From: Talpa occidentalis
Lineage: Eukaryota; Chordata; Mammalia; Eulipotyphla; Talpidae
Assembly (NCBI RefSeq): GCF_014898055.3
Contig: NW_023603184.1
Location: 35,463,359-35,527,358, forward strand
Length of the DNA stretch: 64,000 bases
Direction: 5' to 3'
Part shown: positions 44,055 to 57,159 of the stretch, one piece after another
How positions within the stretch are numbered: position 1 is the stretch's first letter
How the letters are laid out: every line of letters begins with the position of its first letter
Notes under the pieces: model-generated
The model's input: only the letters and a program-made list of their open reading frames with translations
Database searches by the model: none
Told to the model about the DNA's origin: nothing
Position numbers and translations under genes: made by a program

Positions 44055-44365
44055 GGGCCTCCCCGGTGGCGCAGCAGTTGAGTGCTGGGTTGCGAAGCTG
44101 CCCGCAGCCTCTGCAGCGCCAGTTCGATCCCGGCTGCTCCCCGGCCACCGGAGGAGGGTCCCACATGGCGCGCAGACCTCTCCTGCCGCCCGCTGCTTCC
44201 CTCAGCAGTGTGCTTCGGTACTTCTGCCTGCTCTGCTCCCCGCTCTAGCTCTGGTGGGTTCTCTCACCCTCCCGCGCTTCTGACTGTACCCAGTGCTTGT
44301 ATAAATAAATAAATAAATCTTTAAAAATAATAAAAATAAAATATTGTCTTTAAAAAAAAAAAAAA
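44055..44365 (+). mobile_element. Young SINE, forward, copy-2 specific
   Basis: Flanked by GAAACAGGTTTCTT (44,041-44,054 and 44,366-44,379). Copy 1 near 2,110 has the single unbroken site. Confidence 0.96.
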
Positions 44366-45122
44366 GAAACAGGTTTCTTTGAGCACATCACCATGCAGTT
44401 GAGCTAGAGAATTCACAGCAGGTGCTGGTTAATAGCGTCATTACTTTTTGATGTCCAGAGGAATAACACCACTACTGCCTTGGAAGGTGTTGACCAGGAA
44501 CAACTACAAGGATCACACTAGAATGTAAAGAATCACCTGGACTATTATATCTCTGTGCAGAACACGATGTGGTGGAAGGAAAAGGTGCACATGATACACT
44601 GGAAAGAGAAGCATATGGTTCTGAGCACCTCTGTCAGGCAGGAAAAGGAGACGCGGGCCAAGTGCACTGCCCATCTGAAGCTGCTTGCAATGGCTCAAGC
44701 ACAAGCAGTTCTGTAAACACATCTATCCCAGTTCAGCCAGCTAGAAACGGTTGGCTTCACTGCATGGAAAGCAGGCTATGTGACAGAATCGTTCTGCATT
44801 ACTGTCTACTAAAGTTACGTTTTAACCTTCTTAAAATTGAAGAGTGAAAAAAAAAAAAAAGTGAAGAGTGAAAGCAATCTATTAGCCAGTGAGATGTTTC
44901 TCATCCTTCCTGCCCTGCAAGTAAGTTGTTCCAGTAACAGTGGAATAGGACCGAGAATCCAGAAATGAACCAACACTTGTATGGACAATTTACCCAGAAC
45001 AGAGGAGACAAGAATAAACAGCAGAGAGGGGAAAGTCTCTTCAACAACTTATTTGGGGAAAACTAAACTGCCACATTCTAAAGACGGAAACTAGAGAGCT
45101 ATGTCACACCTTACACAAAAGA

Positions 45123-45380
45123 TAACTCAAAATGAATTAAAGACTTGGATGGCAATCTTTGAAACCACAAAATACATAAAGGATAAGAAACAAAACCCTC
45201 CATGTCATTCGCTTTGGAAAGTCTTTGTGTAATTTTCTCCAATGATATAGATGCGAAACAGAATATAAATAAATGGGACTACATGAAACAAAAAAGTCTT
45301 CTGCACAGTGAAAGAATCTGTCATTAAAACAAAAAGACATCTACTTGAATGGAGAAAATATTTGCACATCATACATTATG
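45123..45380 (+). mobile_element. L1 ORF2 3' fragment, sense strand (partner of 2,829)
   Basis: Same fragment as in copy 1, with a few substitutions and no coding integrity. Confidence 0.75.
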
Positions 45381-45588
45381 CATATAAGAACTGGGGTGTA
45401 CGCCAGAGGTATGGGTGAGAGGATTCACCAGAGACAGCCTGGGGAGCAGGACAGGCGGATCAACTGCAATACACTGCTGAGGGGAACAGCAGGCGAGACC
45501 GGAGTGGTCTGCTGGGCCCATGTGGGTTAGCTCCCTTGCTGAGGATCAAACTCATGCTGCAGTGGCTGGCACTGAGCCATGTTTTAAA
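45381..45588 (-). mobile_element. Old SINE, reverse, uninterrupted
   Basis: Continuous version of the SINE that is interrupted at 3,127 in copy 1: 'gtgagaggattcaccagag' follows directly after 'ccagaggtatgg'. Confidence 0.85.
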
Positions 45589-46379
45589 ACTCATGTTGAA
45601 AAATTGTGTGAATTGTGAATTCAGGATTCCTCCTCACCCAGGTTTCCAGAAATCACTTGTCAGGAGCTGATATATCTCAGCTAAATCTAATACCTCACAG
45701 GAGAGTCCCATGATATTAACCAAGGACATGTGGTCAGTTCAGGGACTCACAGGGAAAGGAGGAATACTTGTCACACTCTCTCAGCTACCAGTTCCCTCCA
45801 GTTCAGTCACATAAAGTACATAAAAATTACATCTATTCATACCTCTCCTTCAACAGCTATCTGGGTACAGGGGGAAGTTCCCTCACCACCGTGAGTTTTT
45901 CTGAGACTAGATGCATAAATGAACATCAGACAAATGAGTATGAGAAAAACACCAAATTGAATAGCATGTGTAGAGAGAATCATACAGCAGTAAATTCTAA
46001 ACTAAATGGAACACAGCAAGGGCTTATATCCTATAATAAGGGACTTGAGTCACCAGGGAGAGAGGAGAGGGTTTCACATCATGAGGAAATGACTTCATAT
46101 GACAGAACATTGCCTTTGATTGTTTGCCCTAACTTAAGATATTTCTCGTATTTAAAAAAATATTTCTACAGATATCCCTATACCTAGGAAAACTTAACTC
46201 TTCAAGTAATGATAACAGTCTCTCATGAAACTGTTTCTCACAGGATCTTGACGGACCTTCACTCCATATACCAAGGTGACAGGTATTGAAATGGCTACTC
46301 TGGATCTAGGAAATCCTGTCTAACTTTGGAGGGGAGGGGGCAACAGATCTACAGCACCATGCTCTCTATCTTCAGTATG

Positions 46380-46497
46380 AACATGGGGGTGGAATCCGTT
46401 CAGAACATCATCCACTGGCTTAGAGTTTGCTCCTTCCCATTCTTGCCTTTGGCCTACACCCCAGTTCTTGTATGCATAAATAAATAAATTAAATCTT
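46380..46497 (+). mobile_element. Old SINE 3' fragment (partner of 4,140)
   Basis: Same remnant; the tail reads 'gtatgcataaataaataaat'. Confidence 0.55.
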
Positions 46498-48658
46498 AAA
46501 AAACCAGAAAATTATATATTCTATTTCAAAGAAAAGCAAAAGCAGTAATATTTAAAGTAGATTAATATTCATTCTTAATATCCATGATTTCAACCCAGAG
46601 AGAAAATTAATAGATACTAATCTGGATCAGTGCTCATGTTCTAGGAAATGAGAAATCACAGAATTTTATCATTTAATTCCTGCAACATTTCTATCAGTTC
46701 AGCCTCAGTATTGCTATTTCTCATGAGAAACTGCGTCCAATTAAAGCTAGTTGAAAAAGGACTAGTAAGAAGCATTATCACCCTGATAATGAAATTCTGT
46801 CTGATTTCAAAGTTTAGGTTTTTAACTGTCCAGAGTGTTCGCTCTCTACATTTCACCTGCAAGAGCAGCCTGGTCATGACATTGTTCACTCTGGCTCTAG
46901 CCATTCCAATGACTGCCCATGTTCATTGATAGGTAACTAGACTGAGCATACACCTCTACCTCCTGGCACCCGAGGTTTCCCATGGTGTGCCCAGCTTCTT
47001 CAACAGATCAGCATCTTCTGGCTTCTCCCTCTCCATCCAACATCCTAAGGAAAATGGCTCCTACCTTTTCTTTGGGGACATACTCAAGAGAAGGCGCTTG
47101 TGTTGGAGAAATACAGAGTCAGTTCCAATACTGCCTCTTCCACTCATTAGCCATGGGAGGCTGAGCTGACTCCTACTGAATTCCAGGGCAAGTTAGGGTT
47201 AAGTATGCAGCTTCAGCCAGGGTGCAAGCAGGGACTTGGGAGACTTAAGGGAGACCCCTGGGATAAGGGCAGAGAAATTCAGGAGGGCCAGTGAAGTCAC
47301 TAAAAGTAAATTTTAGGAGACCTTGGACAGGGAGGTAAACTACTAAGATAGGAGATGGGAAAATGGGCACCTCTGCCCAGAGGAGTATAGCCACTAGGAG
47401 GAAAAGCCAATCACAAAACAGGATGATGACATTTAAGTGGGGGTTGGGGGGGGGGGTTTAATTATCCCTAGACAGGCCTTCCTTGCCCCTCCCAAGTACA
47501 GCATACTGGGAAGTTCTTGCTTTCTTCCATCAAATATCGTTGTCCTTACTTTCTTAAGGTTTGTTTCTGATTACTCATCTAAAATGTCTGAAAATTAATT
47601 TTTTATATTTTTGTGGGACAAAAACATGTTGTGGCTCAAGGGCTAAAGTCACAATGCACAGCGGCATCAATAAGTTTATATATTCTTTCAGCTATCTGTT
47701 AGGAATTCCTTCTTCATAGGATATATTTGAAGATTGACTGGGATAAAGAAACTGTGTGTATAATTATACCTATGTGCATACATACACACACATAGATACA
47801 CATTTGTGTGTGTGTGTAAGTGTGTGACTATCCCATTCCCAGCCCAAGCACTTTCTTTTTCATCTTTCTGGAACATTATTACCCCTCTGTATGTTGCTGT
47901 GTGCTCTGTGCAAGAACCTGCTCTAGTTTACAATGCATATTTTTCTAAGAAGAGTGTGTGTTTTTGCTCTCCTTGGTAAATCTATTCCTCTTGTTGATTT
48001 TGAAAGTGATTAGAGGAGCTCATGGGGTGAATGTATGGTGGGACACTGTTTCATCACAGGCAAAAGTCTACCAAAAAGCTGTCCCTTTTGAGAATAGCTG
48101 AACCTAGACATGTTCCTAGACAGCTGTTGTGCAGATTTTGGAAACTGGTACTTTTGCAGTTTCCTATTTCCAATAAAGGACTTAAAAAAGCCTTTAGTAT
48201 ATGTGTTTTCTCTATATTCCACATATAAGTGAAATCATTCATTATTTCACATAGAAGATTGTGGCAGCAGAACTGAGGCTACTAGAGGGGGAGGGAGAAG
48301 GGGGCAGCACAAAGGAGGAGGGCACATGGCCCCAGGGAGGGGTGTGGTGTTTGGATGGGGGGCTGGTGACATACCTCTGAGATGTGAACCTATTCCCCTA
48401 ATCAGGTAGCAGGTTGTAAACCAGTGTTACCTCAATAAAGGAAAAGAGTAGCCTGAGTATGAAAAGTTACATAAAACAAGGTTGGAACTGGAGTGATCTT
48501 GACAGCAGCTTGGGGGCTTGAAAAGTGAGACTTTAGTAGAATCAATTATTCCAAATGTGCACATTGTGTTACACAGGACATGGAGACAGTTTACCATTTT
48601 CCGTAATCATGAGAGCAAATATCTACTACATTGTTCAGGACACTGACGTACTCTTTAC

Positions 48659-48896
48659 TGCTCCCCTGGTGGCCTCGGGATTAGTCTCAGGACTATCACC
48701 GCTATGGAGTAAGTTTGCCACCATTGGCCAGGGAGCTGACCTACATGGCGCAGCAAACCTCTCCTGTCTCACCTGCTGCTCTGAAATACAGCAGTTTATC
48801 TCATAATCTACCTTTTCTGGTCCAACTCTATCTCTGGTGAATCCTCTCACCCCCTCATCTTTGGTTACACCTCAGTCCTTCTATGCAAAAATAAAA

Positions 48897-48927
<31 letters not shown>

Positions 48928-48928
48928 A
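48659..48928 (+). mobile_element. Old SINE, forward (partner of 6,393)
   Basis: Same site and body; the tail has become a pure (AAAT)n tract at 48,895-48,928. Confidence 0.87.
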
Positions 48929-49699
48929 AGTTAGGAGCACTTTAAAATTCCACTTTATATCATAAAAAGAAGCTCAGAATGTATACATCCTGTACACTTT
49001 GTAAAAGATGAAACAGATTTAAACTCAAACAATATGTATGTAGAATTTTTACTGAGTGTGACACTCATAGATAGATCTCATTACTAGTAATGACAAAAAA
49101 CCTTATCACCAAACTGCCTTCTGTCTCTTGTTTCACAGGAGTAGTAGGAAGTACCTATTTAAAAGGAACAAGTGAAATTCTAGGCTGGAAAGCTTCTGGA
49201 AGAGATGAGATGAAAACATGTATGCATTTCCTTAGTGTCTCAGGAGACAGAATTTACGTTCTAGGGGCTCCTACACTTCCAAAATCCTAGACAAGAGATG
49301 TATCAACCATTTTAACTCCTGTCCCTTAAGATGAAATGTAGCCTGGTGGTTGTAGTAACCTATAAATATTGGATCCCCAGGAAAGTCAATCTAGACAATG
49401 AAGTCACATTCATTTGAGACCAAATTCTCACAGGCCCAAGGACTCTCTTGTACTTGCTTTATAATTAGTTTACATGTATGAACTAAACCAATAATGTACA
49501 AATATAAAAAAAATTTTCTACTCTTGATATTGTAATGTAAGAGGCTCCAATGTTTTCTTCAAAAATTTCTTAGCCATTCTCTGCACTGTGCATTGCCATG
49601 AAAGTTATAAAACAGATTCTCTATTTACAAACACACACACACTTACACGAAGAGTTTTAGTTTGATTGCATAGAATTTATGTCTCAATATGGAGTTGAT

Positions 49700-50150
49700 C
49701 TTCTTATAATACGGTATACTCATATTACAACAACATAATTGTCCATTGGTGGAAGAATGACTAAACACACACACAATCACACACACAGAGTGTAATATCA
49801 TTTAGCCATGTAAGAAGAATTGAATTTTACCATTTGTGACAACAAGGCTACATATAGGGGAATTTTTCAAAGTGAAATAGATCAGGCAAAGAAAGACAAA
49901 TACTATGTGGTCTCACTCTTTAAAAAAAAGGAAATTTAGATACAAAGAACATATTGGTGGTTGTCAGAGGTAGGCTTGGGCGTGGTGAAATGGGTGAATG
50001 GCACCAAAAGGTATAAACTTCCAGTTATATAAAATAAAATCACCAAGCATGTGATTTAATATACAACACTATGACTATTAATGACTTCATTGTGTATTTG
50101 AAGGTGACTAAGAGAGTAGATATGGGGAAGATGATCCGTTATATGTTTGT
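49700..50150 (+). mobile_element. Old L1 3' end (partner of 7,440)
   Basis: Same L1 3' motifs as in copy 1. Its segment at 49,754-49,813 is the best match to the inverted insert at 3,127. Confidence 0.75.
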
Positions 50151-50221
50151 AAATTTAAGCTGATGATGTATTAGTGACTGCCATTGTGAAAGGTAAAATG
50201 CCATTTAAAAAATGTTCCTCA

Positions 50222-50535
50222 GGGCCTCCCAGGTGGCGCAGCAGTTGAGCGCTGGGTTGCGAAGCTGCCCACAGCCTCTGCAGCACCGGTTCGATCCCCA
50301 GCTGCTCCCTGGCTCACCGGAAGAGGGTCCCACATGGCGCGCAGACCTCTCCTGCCACCCGCTGCTCCCCTCAGCAGTGTACTTGGTCCTACTGCCTGCT
50401 CTGCTCCCTGCTCTGACTCTGGTGAATTCTCTCGCCCTCCCGTGCTTCTGACTGTACCCAGTGCTTGTATAAATAAATGTTTAAAAATAAATAAATACAT
50501 AAATAAATAAAAACGGGCCTTCTTAAAAAAATAAA
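50222..50535 (+). mobile_element. SINE, forward (partner of 7,952)
   Basis: Shared site with AAAAAATGTTCCTCA flanks; some substitutions and a 1-2 bp indel in the body. Confidence 0.95.
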
Positions 50536-50689
50536 ATAAAATAAAAAATGTTCCTCAGTGTGAGTCTACTGAGAAAAAATTTTCCACAACATCAAATGGT
50601 ACATCATCTGTTCCAAATTCAGGGAGACAGAAAAGGAAGAGTTTCAGAAAAATAGTTGTCACAGTGTGCCAAAGCCAGATTACATGACA

Positions 50690-50950
50690 GGGGACAGAAT
50701 ACGGAGGTTAATAAATGGTGCTTCTATGAAGCTACTGGCAGCCACTGCAGAACGGGGTCAATCGCCGGCCAGGGAGCTGACCACATGGTGCAGCAGACCT
50801 CTCCTGTCTCACCTGCTACTTCCCTCAGCAGTATATTTCAGTAAATCCACCTGTTGTGCTCACCACTCTATCTCTGGTGAATCCTCTCATCCCCCGCACC
50901 TCTGGCCTACACCCCAGGTCTTGTATGCATAAATAAATAAAATAAACCTT
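50690..50950 (+). mobile_element. Old SINE, forward (partner of 8,440)
   Basis: Shared old element, same boundaries and tail. Confidence 0.87.
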
Positions 50951-51324
50951 TCAAAAAATAAAATAATACTTTTCCAGAACCTTCTTTCTTTGAATAACAT
51001 TGACAAACCCTTCATTTTTGTACTTTCCCCACTTCCTTTGGGTAAAGTTCAATTCTTTCTACGCTGCCATTCAAAAACAGAACTGAAAAAGCTGACTTTT
51101 CCTACTCATTCTGTCCTGCCATTCATTTTGTCTGTCTTGTTCATGCTCTGACTACATGTGCTAGCTGAAAGATGGTGGAAGCTTCCATCACAGGGTCCAC
51201 GGTGCCAGGAATGCAGAGTTTGGCAATCTGCACACATCCAGTGATGAGAGACTTGTTGAGCAGCTGACAAGTCGATTTCTAATTAAATCACAGATGTTTC
51301 AGCATTGTTTTCACCCCACAGAAG

Positions 51325-51364
51325 AGTAAACTCTCTTAGGTCAGAGTAAACTCTCTTAGGTCAG
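51325..51364. repeat. 20-bp tandem duplication
   Basis: 'agtaaactctcttaggtcag' twice in a row. Copy 1 near 9,071 has one unit. A post-duplication slippage or repair event. Confidence 0.95.
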
Positions 51365-53504
51365 AAACTTTTCTACTCCCTTCTATCTATGAGTCAGGAA
51401 TTGAAAATCACTTAAGCATAACCACTGAGCCCATTCACAGTTTTAGTTATTCAATATGAATGAAGTTTGTTCTGAAAACAAATGAACTTGGGATGCCTTT
51501 CAAGTATAATGGTATCATCTAAATTTTGCATGAATTGCATTCTGGGAGCTGGCATTTATTCCTCTCTCCTTTGGTGTCACATAATACTCTTGTGGAGTAT
51601 CCCTTCTCAAGCAGTCTTCACCCAGCAATGGTATGTTCTATGAAGGAATCTTTTCTATGTTGCTTTTTCTTATTTCAGATCAATGATCAAAGGTATGACA
51701 TAAGGAGTGACATAGGCACTCCGCATATGCCATGTATAGCTATGCATCCACAGAGCTAGACGTATTAACTACACTGAACATACCAATGATAACCATGGTC
51801 TATGCTATTGTAGCAGTCAACGTAATTGCTGTAGCACATAATGCAATTCTGGTATATTAACATTTATGTAAATGCCTTTGAAGAATTTTAGCCAAGTGTT
51901 TCATATCTTTGTTCCTAGGGTTTACTCAGAACTTACTCAATGCCTGTGGCTGTGGTGATTAATTTTATGTTTATGGGCTAGCAACATTATCTAGATATTT
52001 GACCAAACACTGTTCTCATTGTTTCTGTAATGGCATTTTCTAGATGAGAGGAACATTATCCCAGTAGACTAAATGAAGGTTACTCCCCTTATTGGTCATG
52101 AGCTCAATTCAATCAACTGAAGGCCTTCAAGAAAAAAGACAGCGAACCCTCAAAAAAAGGGTAATCTGCCCATAGTTAGCCTAGACTTTTCTGAAGTTCT
52201 AGCTATGCCATTTTATTTTATGAAAGATTAACTTAGTAACATAGGATTGTAAAGTCAAAAGCAAAAATTTTGCTCATGGCTTGTTTTGCAGAGAGGTAAA
52301 TATAGAGAATTTAGGGTAAGTTTGCAGGAAGATTTGAGTGATTATAAAGAACTGTATGACAGGCAGACAGGCAGACACAAAAGAAGGTATAGATGTTAGT
52401 GACCTACCTACCCTGATGGATTCAATACACTGTCAATATTGGGCCCTAGTCTTCTACTACACCCATTCTCTTGTACTTGCCACCACCCCACCTCTAGTGA
52501 CTCAGCCTTCAGTGTGCTCACTGCCTTCTGACTCTGATTGAAACTACACTGTTCACACACTATTCTTCTTCATACAAGTACGTATTTATCATATTACTAT
52601 GATATGTTGCTATTGCTGTGTTGTTTTAGGTTTTATTGTTTTCCATGATGTGGTAAGGTATTGTTGATTCTGGGAATACTCAAAACATATTCTATATTTA
52701 TAAATTATATGACTATTTTGCTTTACCCATTTGGCTTACTAAAGGTTTCATAGGAAATTCTCTACTTTCAGATGCCAGGAAAATATATATAGTTTTAGTG
52801 ATGGAGAAACACTAAGCGGGAAAGCAATCATCCTATTTCCCACCATAGGGAGACAAATAAGAGTTCAGCTAGTACACAGTGCCTAGCATAGTAGTGTGGA
52901 ATATGGAGGGGCCGCTGGAGTTAAAAATGAGCTGTCTGTACATCATGAAAGATTAGCAGTCAGGATGAATTGCTGCATGGAACTGCCCTCAAGCTAAATA
53001 GCACGCCATTGAAATTCCATATTTAGTGAGTGCATATTTTTTTTCCAATGAAGATCTCAAATTCCTATATGAAAAACCTATTTGCTTTTATAACTGTTTG
53101 GTTCAGGCAGTAACTTTAGGCAATGATGCCTCCACATTGTTCATGGATGATCTTGCAGGGAGATTTCTTGTGTACTGATATTAGCCTGAGTGCAGCCAAA
53201 CTTTCCCATGTAAATACTTTATCTGCTCATTAAGGTCCCAGAGCAGTCCTGGCCCAGAAGTAGAAGATGGTGTGACCATTGCTGGGGGTTTCTGAGGTGA
53301 TGGGGAGAGGACAGTCCTACACTTGATTTGTAGACAGCAAATCCACAATTGGCACATTTCAGGTTTTCTGACCCCGGGACTCACAGGGTTTTCTGAACTT
53401 TTCCTGAGAAGAGAGTGTAATTGGAAGCAAATTGAAAGTCTCATATTCTTTTCAGCAGAAGGTTGTCTGAGGCCAGGAGATTCTGTTAAAAAGTAGAAGC
53501 CTTC

Positions 53505-53780
53505 CAGGCCTCCCCAGTGGCGTGGCGGGGTTGAGCGCCACCTCGTGAAGCTGTCCACAGCCTTGGCAGTGTGGGTTCGATCCAGCCAGGCTGGCGATGA
53601 TCCCACATGACAAACAGACCTCTCCCTGTCTGGCCCACTGCTCTCCTCAGCAGTGTATTTCAGTCCGTCTGCCTGTTCTGTTCCCCACTCTGTCTCTGGT
53701 GAATCCTCTCACCCTCTCACACTCTGGCCTGTCCCCAGCCCTTGTATAAAAATAAATAAATAATAAAGAAAAACAAAACA
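53505..53780 (+). mobile_element. SINE, forward (partner of 11,311)
   Basis: Shared site; the body has small indels. Confidence 0.9.
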
Positions 53781-53842
53781 AAATAAAAAAGTAGAAACCT
53801 TCCAATATATAGCTCTTTTCTGTTGCATATAGAAATTCATGT

Positions 53843-54117
53843 TTTTTTTTTTTTAAGATTTATTTATTTATGCATATAAGAGCTGGGGTACAGGCCAGAG
53901 ATGCGGGGGGGTGAGAGGATTCACCAGAGACAGAGTGGGGAGCAGAACAGGCCGACCGACCGAAATACACTGCTGAGGGGAACAGCAGGTGAGGCAGGAG
54001 AGGTCTGCTGTGCCATGTGGGTTTCTCCCTGGCTGGCCGGGGATCGAACTCATGCTGCAGAGGCTGTGGATCGCCTCATAGTGTGGTGCTTAAACCCCTG
54101 CACCACCAGGGAGGCCT
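53843..54117 (-). mobile_element. SINE, reverse, copy-2 specific
   Basis: Flanked by AAATTCATGTTTTT (about 53,832 and 54,119). Copy 1 near 11,640 is empty. Body is of the 'gcatataagagctgg' type, otherwise seen in old elements. Confidence 0.93.
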
Positions 54118-54260
54118 GAAATTCATGTTTTTATTTCCCTGTAACTAATTACTTCATTTGGAACTGGAGGAGTGGGCATTCGTGAGGCATAGACTTCATA
54201 GTCAGAGCAATGGAGTGATAGAAAGGCAAAAGCAAGGGGAAAACTTTGATCAATTTTGCC

Positions 54261-54766
54261 AGTACCCACAAATGCATACCAAAATATAGGTACAAACACA
54301 TAAACACAGAAACTTTCCACCTTGGAACCTGTGTCATCGAAAGTCATTCAAAAGTGGTGAGGGGGGTATTCCGAGGGGCAAGCAGGATCGCAGCAGTTAC
54401 TATCTGACCAACAGTGCACTTTTATTTTTACCTGAACTCTGTGGTAATGAGCTGAGAAAAAAATAGCCAAAGACACCAGGATTCCAGCAAGCCCTAAATC
54501 ACCATCTATCGTAGAAATAGTTCATCCTCCTATCACAGGAAGCACAGGCACATGGCCTGAAGCTCTGCAATACTGTCCATAACTGCAAAAGTTAGGCTGA
54601 CCTGGGCAAAAACTTATTGACACCATTGTTAAATCCCAAAAGTGTACTTCTGACTCTTGTAATGAAGAGGCAGCTGGGTAAACAGAGCTCAAATTCATAT
54701 TTCCATGAAATAGAATTACTGCAGGTAAATGAAAAACTTAAGACCAGCGAGCTCTACAGAACCATT
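54261..54766. other. Unique DNA with no recognised feature
   Basis: About 500 bp without transposon or exon match that I can see. It is absent from copy 1, where the L1 at 11,828 replaced it. Confidence 0.5.
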
Positions 54767-55150
54767 TGTTAGGAGTTGGAGCCTCAACTCCATCCGTGGC
54801 TCCCAAAGACTACATGGAGCCAGAGATGCAAAAGCAAAAAGGCTTTATTGCTAGCTTAAGCTAGGGCCCAACTCTGCCTGGTGTACTGACACAGCAGTCT
54901 TATCAGGTTGAGAGAGGGACCCCCTCCCAGAGCAACCAACTGTTTTTGTACTTTGCTGACAGGAGGCAGGGACTTTTCACACCATGGACCAAGTTCGGCC
55001 TGATTGGGTATCTCTCCTTGGCACTAGTTAAGCTTCGTTTACCCTTGTCTTGTGGTTTTTACCCCAGTCTGGTGGTTTTTGCCTTGAAATGAAACTAGGG
55101 CGTAGCTGTGCCCTAAAAATGTCTGTTTTTTTTAAAATGGCTGCTGTCTT
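54767..55150 (-). mobile_element. Probable LTR, reverse
   Basis: Starts TTGTTAGGAGTTGG. On the minus strand it has a poly(A)-type 'gctagcaataaagcc' near 54,845 and a T-rich opposite end near 55,130. Arrangement suggests an LTR. Single copy here, family not recognised. Confidence 0.5.
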
Positions 55151-55176
55151 GCTATGCCTAATTCTTTTTTTTTTTT

Positions 55177-55467
55177 AAGTGAAAGGTCTCTTTTTTTTTT
55201 TAAAGATTTTTATTTACTTATTTATACAAGCACTGGGTACAGTCAGAGGAGCAGGAGGATGAGAGAATTCACCAGAGCCAGAGTGGAGAGTAAAACAGAG
55301 AGAATGACGAAGTACACTGCCGAGGGGAGCAGGCGGCAGGAGATGTCTGCGCGCTATGTGGGACCCTCGCCCGGTGACCAGGGAGCAGCCGGAGATCAAA
55401 CCGGCGCTGCAGAGGCTGCAGGCAGCTTCGCAACCAGCGCTCAACTACTGTGCCACCGGGGAGGCCC
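55177..55467 (-). mobile_element. SINE, reverse
   Basis: Bracketed by GCTATGCCTAATTCTTT (about 55,151 and 55,468). Body somewhat diverged. Confidence 0.94.
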
Positions 55468-55619
55468 GCTATGCCTAATTCTTTAATATCTTACACATTT
55501 ATTTCATAATTAGCTAAAATTCAAAGACCACATAATATTTAATCAAGTCCTATTTCTTAAAACAAAGTCAGAGTAATCCTGTTGAAAGAAAACTAATACA
55601 TATTCTTAGTGTGAAAGAA

Positions 55620-56145
55620 TTAACAGGATACTGTGCATAGGGGAAGAAAGGGTTAAGAGTTTTCTAATAAAACACCCCAAGTTATTCATCTCCTCCAAGG
55701 TAAGTGTCCAGTCAAACAGGATTGGCCCAAAGCAGGCCACTGAAGCCCAAAGCTTGCCACCAGTCTAAGGCACCTTCTGGCAAGGAACCACAGAAAATAG
55801 GTATCAGGTGGCAAGCAAGTCTGGAAGAAAAATTGAAAATAAAGTACAAATCATGTAATGGCTGCCATTGTCGGCCTCCACCCACCACCCCTCTCCCAAG
55901 TGTCTCTCCATGTCTCGGATTCCACGGGTCCTTCCGTGTCCCCCAAGTCCACAGTACAAGTCCAAAGCTGAGAAGCGAGCAGGACTTCTTTACGTGTCTC
56001 TGCTCCACAAGCTTCCTCCAGTCTCCCCTCGGGGCTCTCCTCCCAGTTGTCTTCAGCTTCTCCTCCCCACTAGCTCTGCCCTTCATTAGGTGAGGCAGGC
56101 CACACAGAACCTCCCTTTTTACGAAGATTACACTCTGTCACAGTT
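55620..56145 (-). mobile_element. Diverged TGTAACAGGG-family LTR, reverse
   Basis: 'gattggcccaaagcaggccac' (in pieces), 'gtctaaggcaccttctggcaa' (in pieces) and 'ggctgccattgtc' parallel the reverse copies at 34,125. Beyond 55,900 identity drops. An older subfamily. Confidence 0.7.
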
Positions 56146-56377
56146 TCATTTCTCACAATGTGGGGCAGTTGTAGTTTTTTGGACCAAGGTTAGTTTAAGA
56201 AATCAACAAGCAACTATAAAGCAGAGACACACCAGGGAGAGGCGGGGAAGAGGAGGAAGTAGGATCAAAACAAGGGGGTGTGGGAATTGTATAGGGACTA
56301 TAACCAAGATGAAAATGCATATTGTGCAAAAATGAAAAAATGACGTAAAAAATGTATAAAATAATACATTTTATATA

Positions 56378-56655
56378 TGGCACAGCGGTTTAGCGCTGGA
56401 TTGCGAAGCTGCCTGCAGCCTCTGCAGCGCCGGTTCGATCCCCGGCTGCTCCCCGGCCACCAGAGGAGGGTCCCACATGGCGCGCAGACCTCTCCTGCCG
56501 CCCGCTGCTCCCCTCAGCAGTGTACTTCGGTCCTTCTGCCTGCTCTGCTCCCCGCTCTGGCTCTGGTGAATTCTCTCACCCTCCCGCGCTTCTGACTGTA
56601 CCCAGTGCTTGTATAAATAAAGATAAATCTTAAAAAAAAAAAAAAAAAAAAATGA
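56378..56655 (+). mobile_element. SINE, forward, 5' truncated by about 12 bp
   Basis: Begins inside the A-box region (TGGCACAGCGG); otherwise nearly consensus to the poly(A). Preceded by 'acattttatata'. Confidence 0.93.
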
Positions 56656-56859
56656 AAAAAGAAAAAATACACAGCTTTAAAGTATGTTCTTCCAGGATAA
56701 ACTGCTGGTATATGGAGTGACAAGACTTGAATTTAAATGCTGTGAACACAACTTCCTCTCTTAGCACCTATCATTTATGACATTTTCTATTTAACACCTT
56801 CATTTTCTCAGTCAGTGGCAGAGAAAATGAGATCCAAATTGCTGCCAGCCCTGCACAGC

Positions 56860-57159
56860 AGCCTGGGTGTCAGGGGTTCCTCAAGGATGGGAGGGCGTTG
56901 GCACAATTGTGGGTTGAGGGCGAGGGAGAAGGAATGAGGAGATGCTGACACAGGATCAGGTGCAGGCATCATCCTGCTGAGGTCTCAGAGGCCCTTTAAA
57001 CATTTTAAGCAAAGCAGGAGTGTGTTAGCATATGCATTAGTGCAGGAAGAGAACAATCCCATCTTTCCAAGAACAGCCAAGGGTTTATTTGCCCTCCTGC
57101 AGAGGTCGTGACCTTTATTATTTTTTGATTTAAAGGAGGCACTTTTGCTAAACAAAAGT
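56860..57159. mobile_element. Fragment related to the class II-like LTR
   Basis: 'caggggttcctcaaggatg', 'gaatgaggagatgctgacac' and 'ggtgcaggcatcatcctgc' parallel the left part of the LTR at 43,060-43,195. Boundaries and orientation uncertain. Confidence 0.55.

Larger units (their letters stand above)
40977..54260. repeat. Segmental duplication, copy 2, block A (A2)
   Basis: Aligned with 1-11,827 throughout. Copy-2-specific changes: class II-like LTR at 43,021, SINE at 44,055, 20-bp tandem duplication at 51,325, 282 bp retained at 52,645-52,927, SINE at 53,843, about 50 bp lost near 54,180. The stretches between listed repeats (42,820-43,020; 44,380-45,120; 45,590-46,380; 46,500-48,655; 48,930-49,700; 50,950-53,500) show no recognisable exon. 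Confidence 0.95.

Noticed and set aside
46656..46904. 82-codon minus-strand open frame with a helical, Glu-rich end
   Set aside because: The partner region in copy 1 has indels that break it, and no family is recognisable; chance frame.
55704..56093. 129-codon plus-strand frame and 124-codon minus-strand frame over the same DNA
   Set aside because: Both overlap a diverged LTR and have no recognisable domain.
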